Assembly: GCA_003508835.1 (NCBI GenBank)
Contig: PUFA01000034.1
Span: forward strand, 6,474,501 to 6,538,500
Direction of reading: 5' to 3'
DNA length: 64,000 nt
Origin: Eonycteris spelaea
Lineage: Eukaryota; Chordata; Mammalia; Chiroptera; Pteropodidae
The notes under the pieces were generated by a model. The model was not told the origin of the DNA. It saw only the letters and a list, made by a program, of their open reading frames with translations, and ran no database searches. Every line of letters starts with the position of its first letter. Positions within the stretch are counted from its first letter, which is position 1. Both the position numbers and the translations under genes were made by a program. Of this stretch, positions 34,612 through 46,184 are shown piece after piece.

Positions 34612-37325
34612 ATAACTAATTCCAAGCCTCGCTCAAGGTGTCGTGGGTCTTCCCCTGGCCCAGCCCTGAGGCCGGCCCACCTCTGCTGATACTGTGTGCT
34701 TCCCAGCACTGGCAGTCAAAGGGCGAGGGCGCCGATTCTGCAGGCGGGTTATGCCAGTCATTTGTGCGATGGAATGTTGATGTGCTGAGAGAAAAAGATG
34801 TCGGAGTTGCCAGGGTTTCTTGCCCAGAAACAAAACTCCATTCACATCCTGCTGAATTTTCAGGACCTAATTAGAAGTGGAACCAAACTTTACAGTTTCT
34901 TCACTCAGCAAGAACACAGATGAAGCCTGGGAATAGGATTTTCAGTCATTTTTCTTTTTAAGAATTACCGACTTATTCAACATTAAGCTTTGATTTAAAT
35001 GGTACCTGCACTCATGTGTTATCTGTCTAGTGAATTTGCTACACTTGAATAGCACTCTGTGTTTGATAGGCAGCTTCTTCACATGGAATCCTGTTTGATC
35101 TTCTACCACTGTAAGTCTGACCGACTCAGAAGCCTGAGTGAGTTGTCACATCTCACACAGCTGCTTAGAGTCAGGACCAAGTTTCAGAGTTGGTATTTCC
35201 AGTTTTAGGTTCAATACTTTAAAAAAATTTTCACCACATTTAGGAGTTTTATTGCAAGACAGTAATCGAAAGCACACAATGTCAATTTTCGTTTTCACAT
35301 TTGTTGTATGTCAATATATAGAAAAAATATTTTAATCCTATTACTATTAAAAGTTTGAGTGAAGTGAATGGAAGTTTAGATGTTTTTTTTTTTTTCCTTT
35401 GACCTAGAAAAACAAAACAAAACAGAAAACAGGAGACAGATTTATTTTTTATGGTGACATGTGACTGATGACATCCAGTTAACCCAAGGATTTACATAGA
35501 GTCTGCATTGTTTTTGTGAAATGTTGCAGACTGCTATGCTATTGAGTTGAGTAATGACATTAGAATTTGGACTTTGAAATAAAGACAAACAGATAAGTCT
35601 TGGTGCTGCACAAAGGCTGGCCTTTTTTTTTTTTTTTTTTCTTTGCCTTAGATTTGCGGACAGGGGTTTCAGTGCTGCTCAGTGACCGAGGCTGCCAAAT
35701 GTAGCCAGGGACTGTTTCAGCAATCGTAGATGTTGTTTTTCCAATTGGGCCAATCTGCCAGACCGGCAGACAGAAAACTAACAGGAATATTAAATATAGA
35801 CAGCTGCTATAGTTGAATCGTGTGTTTTCCTCTCTCTGCTGGAAGCCTCTATAAAATGTAGCTTGTGTGTAGGTCATTAAATACGTACACAGATGCACAC
35901 ACCGTGTTGTGTATTTGCACTAGTAAATTAAGTCTTTGTGGACTCAATCACTGGGTGCTCGAACAGTTGTTGTGGATGTATTCGGTGACTCAAGCAGACC
36001 TTCACTGATGCTTGCGTCCCGGATACTCTCTCCTGGCTCCCTGTCACACTGTGAAGGAGTTCATTCTCTGTTGACCCACACGCCTCGGGGCATCACTTAA
36101 GGAGAAGCACCGTTCTTGAGTTTCCAAATTCACACTCTTGAGGTCTCATAAATTTATGTGTTTGGAGAACTTGATAGATTAGTTGGTTTTATTTCCAGGA
36201 TTTGTTTCCATGCATGGCCAACAGAGATGCATAATTACATGCAATTCTTCTCCTGGCCACAAATGTGAAAGAAGTGAGCTCAGTTGGCTTCTGTGACCAC
36301 AATGTGTGCAGAGCAAATCCCTCCCTCAGATTCAGAGAAATGATGATGCAATTACATTGCAACATACATATGTGGCTTCCTCAGATGCCCCTGGGACACA
36401 AAAGGGCCTTATGCAGCTTGCGTGGCACCGTGATCCTGCTTCTCTGCGAATGTTCGTCTGGTGTTTTCGCAGCTTTCTTACGGACTATATTTCTACCTCT
36501 ATTGCTGTGCATTTCTAAGGAAGAAAAAGGTTTAAAACTTTGATGTAAAGAGAACTTTGGTTTGGTAGAATTGATTAGTGTTCACCGAGAGAAAATATCT
36601 TTCAAATAATTTATGCCCTAGGTAGGAAGCATGCAGAGGGTAGTGGGCCCCCTCATAGCCGATTTGAAACGACTTTCTCCACCTCCTCTTCCCTTGCATC
36701 AGCAAAACGGACAAACAAAACGATGATGTCTATATGATGAGATACTTGAGCGTGAGAAATTGTACTCTCCAATATTAAAAGTAGCATCTAATGATTGGGA
36801 TTATGACTCTTCTCTGGTTTGGAGGGTTTGGGTTACCTGACTCTTTGAGCGAAAGAAATGAGTGAATTTAAGGAGCAGCAAACAAAGTCATTTTGCAGCT
36901 AGACCTCTTTGTTCCTTAGCAGGCTTACAGGAGTAATTACTGAGTTGAAAAAAATCTGACCCCTTTTCCCACTTCCGATAGCTGAGAGGTGAACAGGAAG
37001 GAGGGTCTGGCAAAGCTGCATTCCTCCAGCAGTCCACACCCCAGGATAAAGAGCATGCATAATCATTTTCGCATAATTATGTTTTGGCAATGCTTGTTAA
37101 CTACAATTTTATGACTTCTCAGCCTACATTCCTCACCATTATATTACGTAGCAACACACTCCTTATACCGGGAAGGGCATTTCCGGCCTTATCACCTTAC
37201 ACGTGTGGCGTGATACCAGTTGTGATCTCTTCAGTGTGGGAAGTTCCCCTGTGTAGCAGACCCCTCCTGCCCTGCATCTCGATGCTTGGTTGGTGGCTCA
37301 GGACCATTTGGTGCCCTTTGGAAGT
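34612..37325. other. Unassigned non-coding stretch with homopolymers
   Basis: T-runs lie at about 35384-35396 and 35623-35640. Open frames at 34633-34874, 35560-35898 and 36265-36543 show no domain; the lysine run in the second is the translated poly-T. No gene or named repeat is supported. Confidence 0.5.
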
Positions 37326-37328
37326 TCT

Positions 37329-37625
37329 TCATATTAGTTTTCTATGGAAGCTTAACAAATTAGTGGTTTAATATCACATAGATTTGTTATGTTATAGTTT
37401 TGCAGACTGGAAGTCTGATGTGGATCTCACTAGGCTAAAATCAAGGTATTGGCAGGTCTGTGTTTCTTTCCAGAAGTGATAGAGGAGAATCATTTTCCAG
37501 CTTCTGGAGCCTGCTGGCACTTCTTGCCTATGACTCCCTTCAATTTTCAAAGCCAGCTGTGGGGTTTTGGGTCTTTTCCACATTGTACCACACCACCGTC
37601 TGCTTCCATCATCACATATTTGAGC
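37329..37625 (-). mobile_element. MLT1-type MaLR LTR, reverse orientation
   Basis: The plus strand reads the reverse complement of an MLT1 LTR: 'tattagttttctatgg', 'aacaaattagtggttta', 'agactggaagtctgatgtgg', 'ctcactaggctaaaatcaagg', 'ttggcaggtctgtgtttc', 'ttcaaagccagctgtgg'. It is diverged, with no paired LTR in the window. Open frames 37392-37583 (-), 37449-37718 (+) and 37460-37645 (+) are inside it. Confidence 0.72.
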
Positions 37626-37629
37626 AGAT

Positions 37630-38635
37630 GTTTAGACAATGGTAAGACTCATTCATGTAGAAGACGAGTTTATAATAGGAGGAACAAGGCAACTTCTGAT
37701 AGAGCACAATACATGTAATTTCTCAGCAGCACTTTATAAGGAGCCGAGAGTAGGGAGAGCCAGTCCCTCATGTTTTCACGTCTAGAGCAGAGCTGTGAAA
37801 AGGAAGGGCATCTTAAATACTTTTCACTGAATAGAGATTTTGTCATAGTTGGGAAAGAAGATTTTGGCTATAGACATTTGAGTCACTGTATAAAAAAGTT
37901 ATAGTTTTGATGGGTTATTATTTTTTTAATCAATGTTTTTTTCGGGGGGAGCTTTGGCTTTTAGATCTAACCTTTACCAGATTTCTGATTGCCTAGAAGT
38001 AGTTTTCTCCAGGACCTTTTGGAAACAAAATGAACACTCTGAAGGAAAAGTAGCTGAAAGCCAAAAGAAAAGCTAAGGTGAAGCGTTGTGTTTCTTTGGG
38101 ATCCTTTCTAAACTGTTGACAGTATTAAGGGCAGTTTGGGGACACAGAGGGAGGATGGCGACTGTGTCTTCCAGAGGAAATGAGGGACACCGTGCCCGTG
38201 GTGGGACCAATGGAAGCTCAGTAGCCACAGTGACTCTGAAGCCAGTCCTTCTCCCAAGGGGAAGAATCCTCTCTTTCCTTTGCCTGTAAGACAAGAACAA
38301 GGATGAGAAGAGACATTGAAAATATGGTTGGGGGGCCTCAGATGTTGTAAAAATCTTTAGAGAAACCTTTAACAATATGAAGGGGTCCTAGCTGAGAGGA
38401 TAATAGACTTCTTAGAATTTTACGGAGAGGATAAACCTCATCTTCAACTTGTACATTCCTGTAGGAACCTTGCAGCCCCAGTCACAGAATGTTGAAAGGT
38501 AAACGGTCTCAGAGCCAGTCACGTGTTGACTGAGCCCTGTATCTGCAGCCTCCTACGGCCATCTGATGATTGCCAGCGAAACATTTTTTTTTTTTTTTTT
38601 GCCCCAGAATAAACTTTTGGTTGTGGTTTGTGCAG
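37630..38635. other. Unassigned non-coding stretch
   Basis: No gene is seen. Two opposing open frames at 38073-38375 (-, 100 codons) and 38086-38289 (+) overlap without a domain. A T-run at about 38584-38600 may be the remnant of a retroposon tail on the minus strand, but no element body is recognisable beside it. Confidence 0.5.
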
Positions 38636-38640
38636 CATGT

Positions 38641-38822
38641 ATTTAGAGCCTGGCTTATGTAATAACTCTCCAAGTGGCCCTAAACAATGCATTTAGCCTC
38701 TCTATATTTTCTGTGTAAAGTAGGAATAATAATACATTCTCCATTACTGTGTGGTGTTGAGCATATTTAGCACACTTCAGGGTACATAGTAGGGATTATT
38801 AGAAGTGAGCTACAATTATTAT
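38641..38822 (+). repeat. MIR SINE
   Basis: The core and tail are clear: 'aatgcatttagcctctctat', 'ttctgtgtaaagtaggaata', 'ataatacattctccattact', 'gtagggattattagaagtg'. The head is diverged. Confidence 0.75.
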
Positions 38823-38824
38823 AG

Positions 38825-40515
38825 TTAGCCGCATCCAAACCCAGTAACTCGAGAGACATGCCTAGAGCAACAGCTGGAGTTCTGCTGCCCAGTATCGCCC
38901 TACCTAAGGGTTAATAAGCTCCCCATTCCACTTTCCAGGGCATTGACTTCAAAGTTTAGGTTCTCTACACCCTACAATTTGCATTTGTACTACTTTTGGT
39001 TCAACTGTGAAATTGTGGCCTGTTGGAGCTTTACTCAGCCAGGCTTGCCGTTTCTATTTTCCCTTGCAGCCAGTATGGCATTACATAGATCTTAACGCTG
39101 GTTTCACACTCTGTTGTATCAAAGGTTAGAGGTCAATTTGAAACATGGCAGGAGTAGACAGGAATAGCATTTGGCACCTCGATCCCCCTTTTATACAGTG
39201 TGAGGCATTTTCGAAACACTAACCTCAGTGGGGTTCTCAGATTAGTTCTGTTTTGAATTAGTCGCTCCGATCTGGGCGGTAAAATGCAAGCAGGGAGGTT
39301 AAATGAACTTACTCAAGTTCCGAATTTAGGCCCTGAGCCTTCATTGCCTTCCCCCTACCGCCTGCCTCTTGGTCCTCTTTGGAATCAGATGCATTTCTGG
39401 CATATAAATCTTCTATATCTAGAAGGAAATGTCCTTCAAGTACAATATTTGTCTGATTTCTTCATCTTTTTGGTGGATGGGTTTTTCTTACTAAACAGAA
39501 GAAAGAAAGGAAGAAAGGAAGAATCTTGCCAAGGTCTGTGGCTGTCAGTCACCATGATTGTTCATAAAGTCATTAGAATAGAGAGAGTTATAAAGACTTT
39601 TCTTGGAACCAGTCATCGGCCCTGCTGGTCCAGCCGGGGGATTCTGGAAGCTTGGTGTTGGAGGGGAACAATTCACAAGTGACATCGAATATTCACTTTT
39701 ATTTCTAAAAGTAATATTGTCAGCAGGACCCTCTCTCACCTAGAGGTTTCTAGGGCTGCTGTTGCTGGCTCTGACACCTTTTAAGGTGGGGATGACCTAG
39801 AAGAACGAGAAGAAGGAGAAGGTGTTGTGGGGTGGAGAGAGGTTCTCCAATATTAGTGGACAGTAGTAAGGTCATTTAAGCAAAGGCAACTTTTTTTTTC
39901 ATTAATGTCCCTGCACTGCAGTATATCACAGGGCTTTTGAATTTGTGATAAAGGAAATTGTCCTCTTGTGGGCTAAAATTTTACCAGTGCTCAAATTATT
40001 AACCCATTTATAAAGCTCGACATTTTTTGGTTACTTGTCTCACCAGTTTCTTGACTGATAAAAGTTATCGTTAATTGTTTATCAGGGGCTCAGGGTTTCT
40101 CTCCTATCACTTAGTAGGGAGTAGCTTTCCACTTGTTTTCTATTTGAGGTGTTATAACTGTGTCCAGTTTATGAAGCTAACAGATGCCTTTGTAACATTC
40201 TGGACAATGCACCCTCATCTCATTATGTGGCTCTTTCTATTCATTACTGGCCATGCGTATAGACAAAGACAAGGAGAGGTAGTGCTTTATTTCCTCAGCC
40301 TCCATCCCACTTGTACACAGCTAATGCCAAAACACACACCAGCGCTCACTCTAGGTTCTCAGTCAAATGTCAAAAATTGGGAGTAAGTTCTACAATTATT
40401 TTGGGTGGTGTTATAGTTATGCTTCTGGCAAATATTATAGTGTCATTTAACTGCTGTAATGAGGATCCAATTCGAATAGTGAATCAGTGGTTCATAGTAT
40501 CTCCTTTATTTAACT
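38825..40515. other. Unassigned stretch, possible reverse MIR at 39190-39330
   Basis: The piece 39190-39330 has weak reverse-MIR phrasing ('gtgtgaggcattttcgaaac', 'gggaggttaaatgaacttac'). The 132-codon frame 39284-39682 starts within it and has no domain. No gene is supported. Opposing frames around 39545-39739 and 40075-40532 are likewise unremarkable. Confidence 0.45.
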
Positions 40516-40519
40516 CATT

Positions 40520-40870
40520 TTTCAAAATTTAAGCATAGTTGGTATACAACATTATGTTAGTATATTAATTTCAGTTGTACAAATGTAGTAATTTACGTAC
40601 CTCACCATGTGATCACCCCACTAATTCTAGTAACCATCTGTCAGCGTGCAAACGTAGCACAATATTATTAACCATATCTCCCTTCACCTTTTTCACACAT
40701 TCCTTCTCCCTGCTCCCTCTGGAAGTCATCCTTTTGGTCTCTAAATTGTCTCTTAAAAGTCCCACCTGGGTAGGAAGTTACAGAATATGTATTTTCCTCA
40801 TAGACCGCAGCAACATATTCACGGACATCTCAAGTATACATCCAAATAAAATCATTAAAACATAGCTCAT
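40520..40870 (-). mobile_element. L1 LINE 3' end, antisense
   Basis: The plus strand reads the reverse complement of an L1 3' terminus: 'agcatagttggtatacaac', 'aatttcagttgtacaaat', 'ccatgtgatcaccccacta', 'agtaaccatctgtcagcg', then 'catagaccgcagcaacat'. It is 5'-truncated and has no intact ORF2. The open frame 40575-40865 (+) is antisense to it. Confidence 0.75.
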
Positions 40871-40874
40871 TTAT

Positions 40875-41975
40875 TGATGTTCTACTTTGAGAAATAGTCT
40901 GTGCCCATCAGACTTCTAGATAGTTCTAGCCACGGTTAGTTTTGATATTTCCAGGCAATGAAGGCCAATAAGTCTGAGCAAATCTGACATTCAGTATTAT
41001 TTTCCTTTTCAGATGCTTAAAGATATCATGGGGACCCCCAAGTATAAAATGTTTATCTTTGGAACACAATGACTGATTCTGAGAATCAAAGCAAACCGTC
41101 GTAATATGTACTTTCATCGATAGAAGATGTACTTTGCAATATACTTAAAGTCACTTGGAGTGTCATTCCAAATTAGAAATTGTCCCAAGGTGCCAGATGG
41201 AAACATTTCTTAGTTTTCTCTGACACTATCTTATAATGGTCACTAATAGGCTAATATTGAAAACTGCTTGGCTTTCAGCAAACAGTCCAGACTCTGCAGT
41301 CCCAGATTGTGCTGATATGGCCTGACTTGTGGGTTTGGATGCCTCTAGCTCATATGTACTCTATGTTGTGAGTTTTCTCTTACATCACCAAGAAGGGTCC
41401 AGGATCTTGAAGGAATATTCCTAAGCAGTAATTTTTTTGTGGTAGTCCCCAGATCCTCTGAGGGTGACTATCTGTGAAAATTATTTAGTCTAAATTCATC
41501 TAACTTTTTACTGAAGTAACAAATACTACAACCCATTATCTCCTTAATTCTGTATAATTCTTCTGAATAATGAACCTGTAAATTGGAGCACTGTTACTGT
41601 GCTACTGCCTTTCAGCTGAAACTCTAAGGGCCAGCCACCAAGCTAGAGTTTTTTTTAAAAGTTGTCTTGAACCCTTGTCTGATTTGGAAGGATCCAGTAC
41701 TGTTTCCTAGTTAGAAATGATTTTCTCTTTTCATAAAGTTGTAAAAAAAAAAAAAAAATTCTCCAACCTTTTTCCCTGATGTTTCTGGCAGGGGTGGTGT
41801 TTAACCCTCCTTCCTAAAGCCTGACTCTTCTGGAAAGGAAAGCATCAAACAATGGGGATGGTGGGGGCTCCTTAGGAAGCCACCTCTTTTGTGTTTGAAT
41901 AGCCCTTTTCCAGAGCCATGTCTCTTACCCGAGACACTCTTGATGCCTGCAGTCTAGAAGCGCCTCAAGGAATAC
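40875..41975. other. Unassigned non-coding stretch
   Basis: No gene or named repeat is recognised; an A-run lies at about 41743-41758. Confidence 0.5.
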
Positions 41976-41979
41976 CTAC

Positions 41980-42205
41980 ATCAGGGCTTCTCACACTATA
42001 TGTATGGTGAAGGACCGGGTTTTATTCTTTATTTCCAAGGAAAGAAAAGACCTACAGACACAAGTTTGCCGATCAGCCAAGGCAGTTCGCTAAAGCATTT
42101 CTAAATGCTCTCAGTTTCCATTCTTCTGTCACCACGGATCAGTCATAAACAGTGAAGACCAGCACAGTCTCAGAACAAACTTTGAATAGCGCTGACCTAG
42201 GTCCC
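41980..42205. mobile_element. Possible hAT-type element
   Basis: The left edge 'cagggcttctcacactat' and right edge 'actttgaatagcgctg' are roughly inverted, in the style of hAT termini ('cagcgcttctcaaact'). The centre is not assigned to a family, so this is a tentative call. Confidence 0.4.
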
Positions 42206-42209
42206 TCAG

Positions 42210-44505
42210 TAGAAGGTCATCTTAGTTCTACGATCTGGACAAACTAACATCCTGGCTGAGCCATGTGATGGAAACTGATATTCAAAGTCATCTCATGTTG
42301 CTCTGCAAAGAAATTTTCTGTAACAGTCCAGCATGCCGCCTTCCTCATAGCCCAATCAGGTGCCCTGAAATAAGGGTGTGTTTTATTGCCTTTCTTTGAT
42401 TAGCAGGTGTTTTCCTGCTCAGAGGACACTCCTCTTTAGTTTTCTGTTTCATCTTGCTGAAAATGTTTGAATTCAAGAATTCAGAACATTTGGCAAAAGT
42501 CCCAAATTCCTTTTGCATTTCTTCCATATGACACAAAGACAAATACACAATTGAGTATCAAAAAGAATGGGGCTAAATATTTCCCCAGGCTAGATATGTA
42601 AATCAGACATTAATAACAATTCTGGGCTATATTAATTAGCATACATACATAAACAGTGAAACTTCTGGAGCGAAGGAACAATTGCACAATTTTAATACAG
42701 AAAGCTACTTGTCTCCATATATGTGGAAACATTATTTACAAAATGATGACAATAGCAACAAAACCTAATAATAAACAAACCAGTTCTTATAGTTTTATTT
42801 TACAAAACAAATTACTACAAAGCTGAGTCTTTCCAATGTTTGTTATTCCTGATCTGTCTTAAATGTAAAATTTGAAGAGATTCTCTCTCTCTCTCTCTCT
42901 CTCTCCTCTTCTTTCTTTTCTTTTTGTAACCTCATTTTTCTTTCTCTTCAATTTTAGTCCTCCTAGCTCTTTTGGTTGTGAAAGCAAGAACTCAGAGGCG
43001 CCCAACGAGAATTTCATGGGTCTCTGAGGAATCTTTCCTAAGCCATTTTTTGCTTTTATGACAAATCCTATTCTATGATTACTGAGAATTTGGCAAAATC
43101 AAACTCTCTCATATATATTTATAGAATAATAAGAAAACTGATTGATAGGATTTTCATCACAACTAAATGTAGCTTTCACATAAAAACAATGAGCAGCTTC
43201 TACTTGGCAGTTAAGCTCATCCTAAGGCAAAATATTTTAGAGTTGGTGAGCTCCAGAATCCAAGGAAAAAGAAAACAAAGCACACTAGAGATAAAGAGGA
43301 AGTGTGGTAATCTCACATCTATTATTAAAAGGTAGATTTCAGTGCCATGTTTCAAAAAAATGTCAATTAATAGAATATAGGTTCTCTTAATAACAATTTA
43401 CCATTTCGCCACCTCTAAGCACTTTAAGGAAAGAGAAACAGTATTCAAACTACCAATTTCCAGAAAAATACTCTCTGCCTAAAAACATAACTTAAAAGAA
43501 TCACTCTGAGTAACTTGTCTGTCATGCAGTGAAACTGATCTGTGTGTACCTCATTCTGTGCAGATGAATCCAGTTGTTTTTCTACATCTGAATAAGGTGT
43601 AAGTGTAAAATGAGGAATCCTCATAAGAGACCATACTGCTCAGTCTAGTGCCCTGGAGTTATTGGCAGAGTTCTGAAAATTGGGAACTTTTTTGGTGTTT
43701 TTCTCTCCTTTTACTTGTAAAGGGGAAAGGGGTAGAGAAGGGCTTTTGGATCAGGGGATGGGTCAGGGAGGGGTCTAGGAGAGGTATTAAGGTTAAGAGT
43801 TATTCCACCCATGGTAAGGTCACTTCTATTCATACCACTCCATGAATCAGAACTCCACCTTAAAAAGTCCAGGTATACAAATGAAAGGAGAGAAACATAT
43901 CAACCTCACCCTGTGTTTTTGGAAGTATTACAACAAAATAAAAGTTTTCATTAACTGTAGTAACTTATTCAGGCAAGAAGTTTATCCAGAGAATATTTCT
44001 AGCAATTATAGTCCCAATAGGACAAAGTTGAAGGGAAGCTAGTGTTTTCAATTTTTGCATCATGCTTTAAGGGAGTTCTGTGATGATCAGTTGAGTTTAC
44101 TGATTTCTGAATAATTGAAAGTGGTGATTCTTTCACTGAGTCCTTTCCCAGTTTGCATATCAGCATCTGTGCTAGGACTATGGGACATGAAGACAAGTCT
44201 CTTTCTTTCAGCTCTACCCAGTGTGGTGAGGGGAGATAAACAATTCCATACATCATATAAGACAAGGGTAAGGATATTATGAGAGTACCCAGGAGAAGCA
44301 TGTAATCCTAGATTTAGAGATTCAAAGAAGGCACCCAGGAGGTGTTGCTGTCTCCCTTGGGACCAGATCAACAAAATAAAATGGGACAAGGTATTGCGTG
44401 TCCTGGAGAAGCACTTTCCAGGCTCAGGGTTGAGTATGAAAATTGGAAGTGTGGGAACAGAGTGCAGGATGGCTGTTCATGGGAAAAGAAGAGAGAGAGG
44501 AACTT
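42210..44505. other. Unassigned stretch with (CT)n
   Basis: A (CT)n microsatellite lies at about 42882-42905. Open frames 43075-43335 (+), 43999-44301 (-) and 44087-44389 (-) have no domain. No gene or confidently named repeat is seen in these 2.3 kb. Confidence 0.5.
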
Positions 44506-44511
44506 CTAAAG

Positions 44512-44670
44512 CTGAAAGGGACCTTTAAAATCATGTCACCACAAACCTTTTACATCAGGTACCTGATGCCAGAAGAGAGGGATTCCAAGCTCATACAGTT
44601 GGTTAATAATTGATCAGGACTAGAACCCAGACTGGTTTGCACTCTTATCACTTCTAAGGGCTGTGCCATT
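44512..44670 (-). repeat. MIR-like ancient repeat, reverse orientation
   Basis: 'ctgaaagggacctttaaaatc', 'gatgccagaagagaggg', 'agctcatacagttggttaat' and 'gactagaacccagactgg' follow the reverse order of a MIR-type element (degraded 'gaggaaactgaggcccagag...cacacagctagt...gaacccagg'). The subfamily is uncertain. Confidence 0.6.
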
Positions 44671-45190
44671 TTGCTGGATATGAAAATACATTGACAAGAG
44701 GAGCTAATGGGGAAGGAAAGACAGCAGAAAAAATAATAAGCCAACAGCAAACAAAAATATTACATTTTTATTATAGAAATCAGCAGTTATAATGCTCACA
44801 CAATGGAGAAATGTCGATTAAGTTTAGAATTCTTTGTTTAATAAAACGAAGTATGTCTTATGATTTAGAAATATTTACTATAAAATAATTTAATGTAAAA
44901 AATTGAAATGTCTCAAAGACAATAACATTATACTTGGAGGCCAGATGTCTTTGGACAGTCGTTAAATATATAACATGCTACTTATGGCAAATCACTGAAA
45001 AGGGCATTGATGTTTAACTGGAAAATTTTTTGAAGATCAAATATATCCTAAGATGGAAGAAATATAATAGAAATATAATTGACCAAAATTTGACCTCAAC
45101 TGAAACTCTTGGGTATCAAAATATAGAGTACCGAGAACATGAGTCAACCCTATGGAGGTAGTTAATGATTAATGTGGGAACTTGGAATTC

Positions 45191-45333
45191 TGAATCACCA
45201 AGGGACAGAGCGTCCCTTTCTCACACATCAATTTCTTTAGGTCCCAGTAAATCTATAAGAGTAGGGCTCAGGCAAAATACTTTTTAAAAGTTGCACATAT
45301 TACTACTATGCAGCCATGGTTGGGAACCACTGC
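45191..45333 (+). mobile_element. MER5A-like hAT-Charlie element
   Basis: The right end is diagnostic: 'actttttaaaagttgcacat', 'atgcagccatggttgggaac', 'cactg'. The left part is diverged ('aattctgaatcaccaaggg'). Confidence 0.72.
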
Positions 45334-45354
45334 TCTAATCTAATCTGGCTCTGT

Positions 45355-45412
45355 GTGGTGTGCGTGCATGCGTGTGTGTGTGTTGTGTGTGTGCACACAT
45401 GCACGTACATGT
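45355..45412 (+). repeat. Purine-pyrimidine alternating tract, (TG)n-like
   Basis: 'tgtgtggtgtgcgtgcatgc' is followed by more GT and 'gtgcacacatgcacgtac'. The tract alternates purine and pyrimidine almost throughout and is a potential Z-DNA former. Confidence 0.8.
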
Positions 45413-45539
45413 AAAGGAAGAAAATAGGAAGATTTTTTAAAGGAGCTGAATGTGAGCTGAATAGGAGTTACCCACATGGAGAACTCACACTGTAACATCC
45501 AGAACAAATAGATGTTCCAAAAAGATACTCTGGGTTTTG

Positions 45540-45720
45540 GAACTGGAGTGGAAGAAAATAAGGCTTAAGGAAGCAGAGTATGTCCTAAGGTTACAGAACT
45601 AGAGATGGAACTTAATCTGCAGACAGTGAGGACCCACCGAAGATTTTAAGGAAGAAGGAGACAGTCAGATTCATTTTGAATGAATTACGTGAATGGCAGG
45701 GTGGAAAACAGATAATGGGG
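45540..45720 (+). repeat. Possible fragment of the ancient repeat family
   Basis: 'gattttaaggaagaaggaga' with 'cagtcagattcattttgaat' recalls the part of the ancient repeat (11790, 17790, 61490) that usually lies further upstream. The fragment is short and uncertain. Confidence 0.35.
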
Positions 45721-46021
45721 AGATTTTAGTCAGGAGTTCTCATCAATTGTATAGCTCTGATTCCTACACCTGTTTGGAGCTATTTCATGTCAGTGACTTG
45801 TGGCTAATAATATTTTTCCACTTTTTATTGACACACATGAGGAGGAGACAGAGCAGAAGAGAAGAGACAGAAGGGAAGGGAAGGTAGAAGGAACTGTAGC
45901 CAGGGTCTGTGGCTGGCGGCTCCTCCTGCTATTTGAGCATCCTGAGCAGGGTTTACAGGGATATGGAGTTCCATCTGCCCATGTTCGGCACATCGTTTGT
46001 GAGGCTTTTTCTGGGTTGTTG

Positions 46022-46180
46022 CTAGTCAAACTGATCTCCTGGACTAGCAGCATCAGAATCACTTTGGAGTTTTATGAAAATGTAAAATGTAACACCCTAT
46101 CCCAGACCTACAGAATCAGAAATCTCATTTTAATAAGAACCCCAGGTAAGTTTTACACATTAAAGTTTGAGAAGCACTAC
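46022..46180 (+). mobile_element. MER5-like hAT-Charlie element
   Basis: The order 'ctagcagcatcagaatcact', 'aatgtaacaccctatcccag', 'acctacagaatcagaaatct', 'taataagaaccccagg', 'taaagtttgagaagcact' is that of a MER5-type element. The longest open frame of the window (45800-46228, 142 codons) uses it for its C-terminal half, so that frame is not a gene. Confidence 0.83.
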
Positions 46181-46184
46181 CCTA

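Noticed and set aside
39284..39682. 132-codon plus-strand open frame
   Set aside because: It starts in MIR-like sequence, contains a low-complexity lysine/arginine run from A/G-rich DNA, and has no domain.
42882..42905. (CT)n as a CRISPR-like or satellite array
   Set aside because: A simple dinucleotide microsatellite with no spacers or longer unit.
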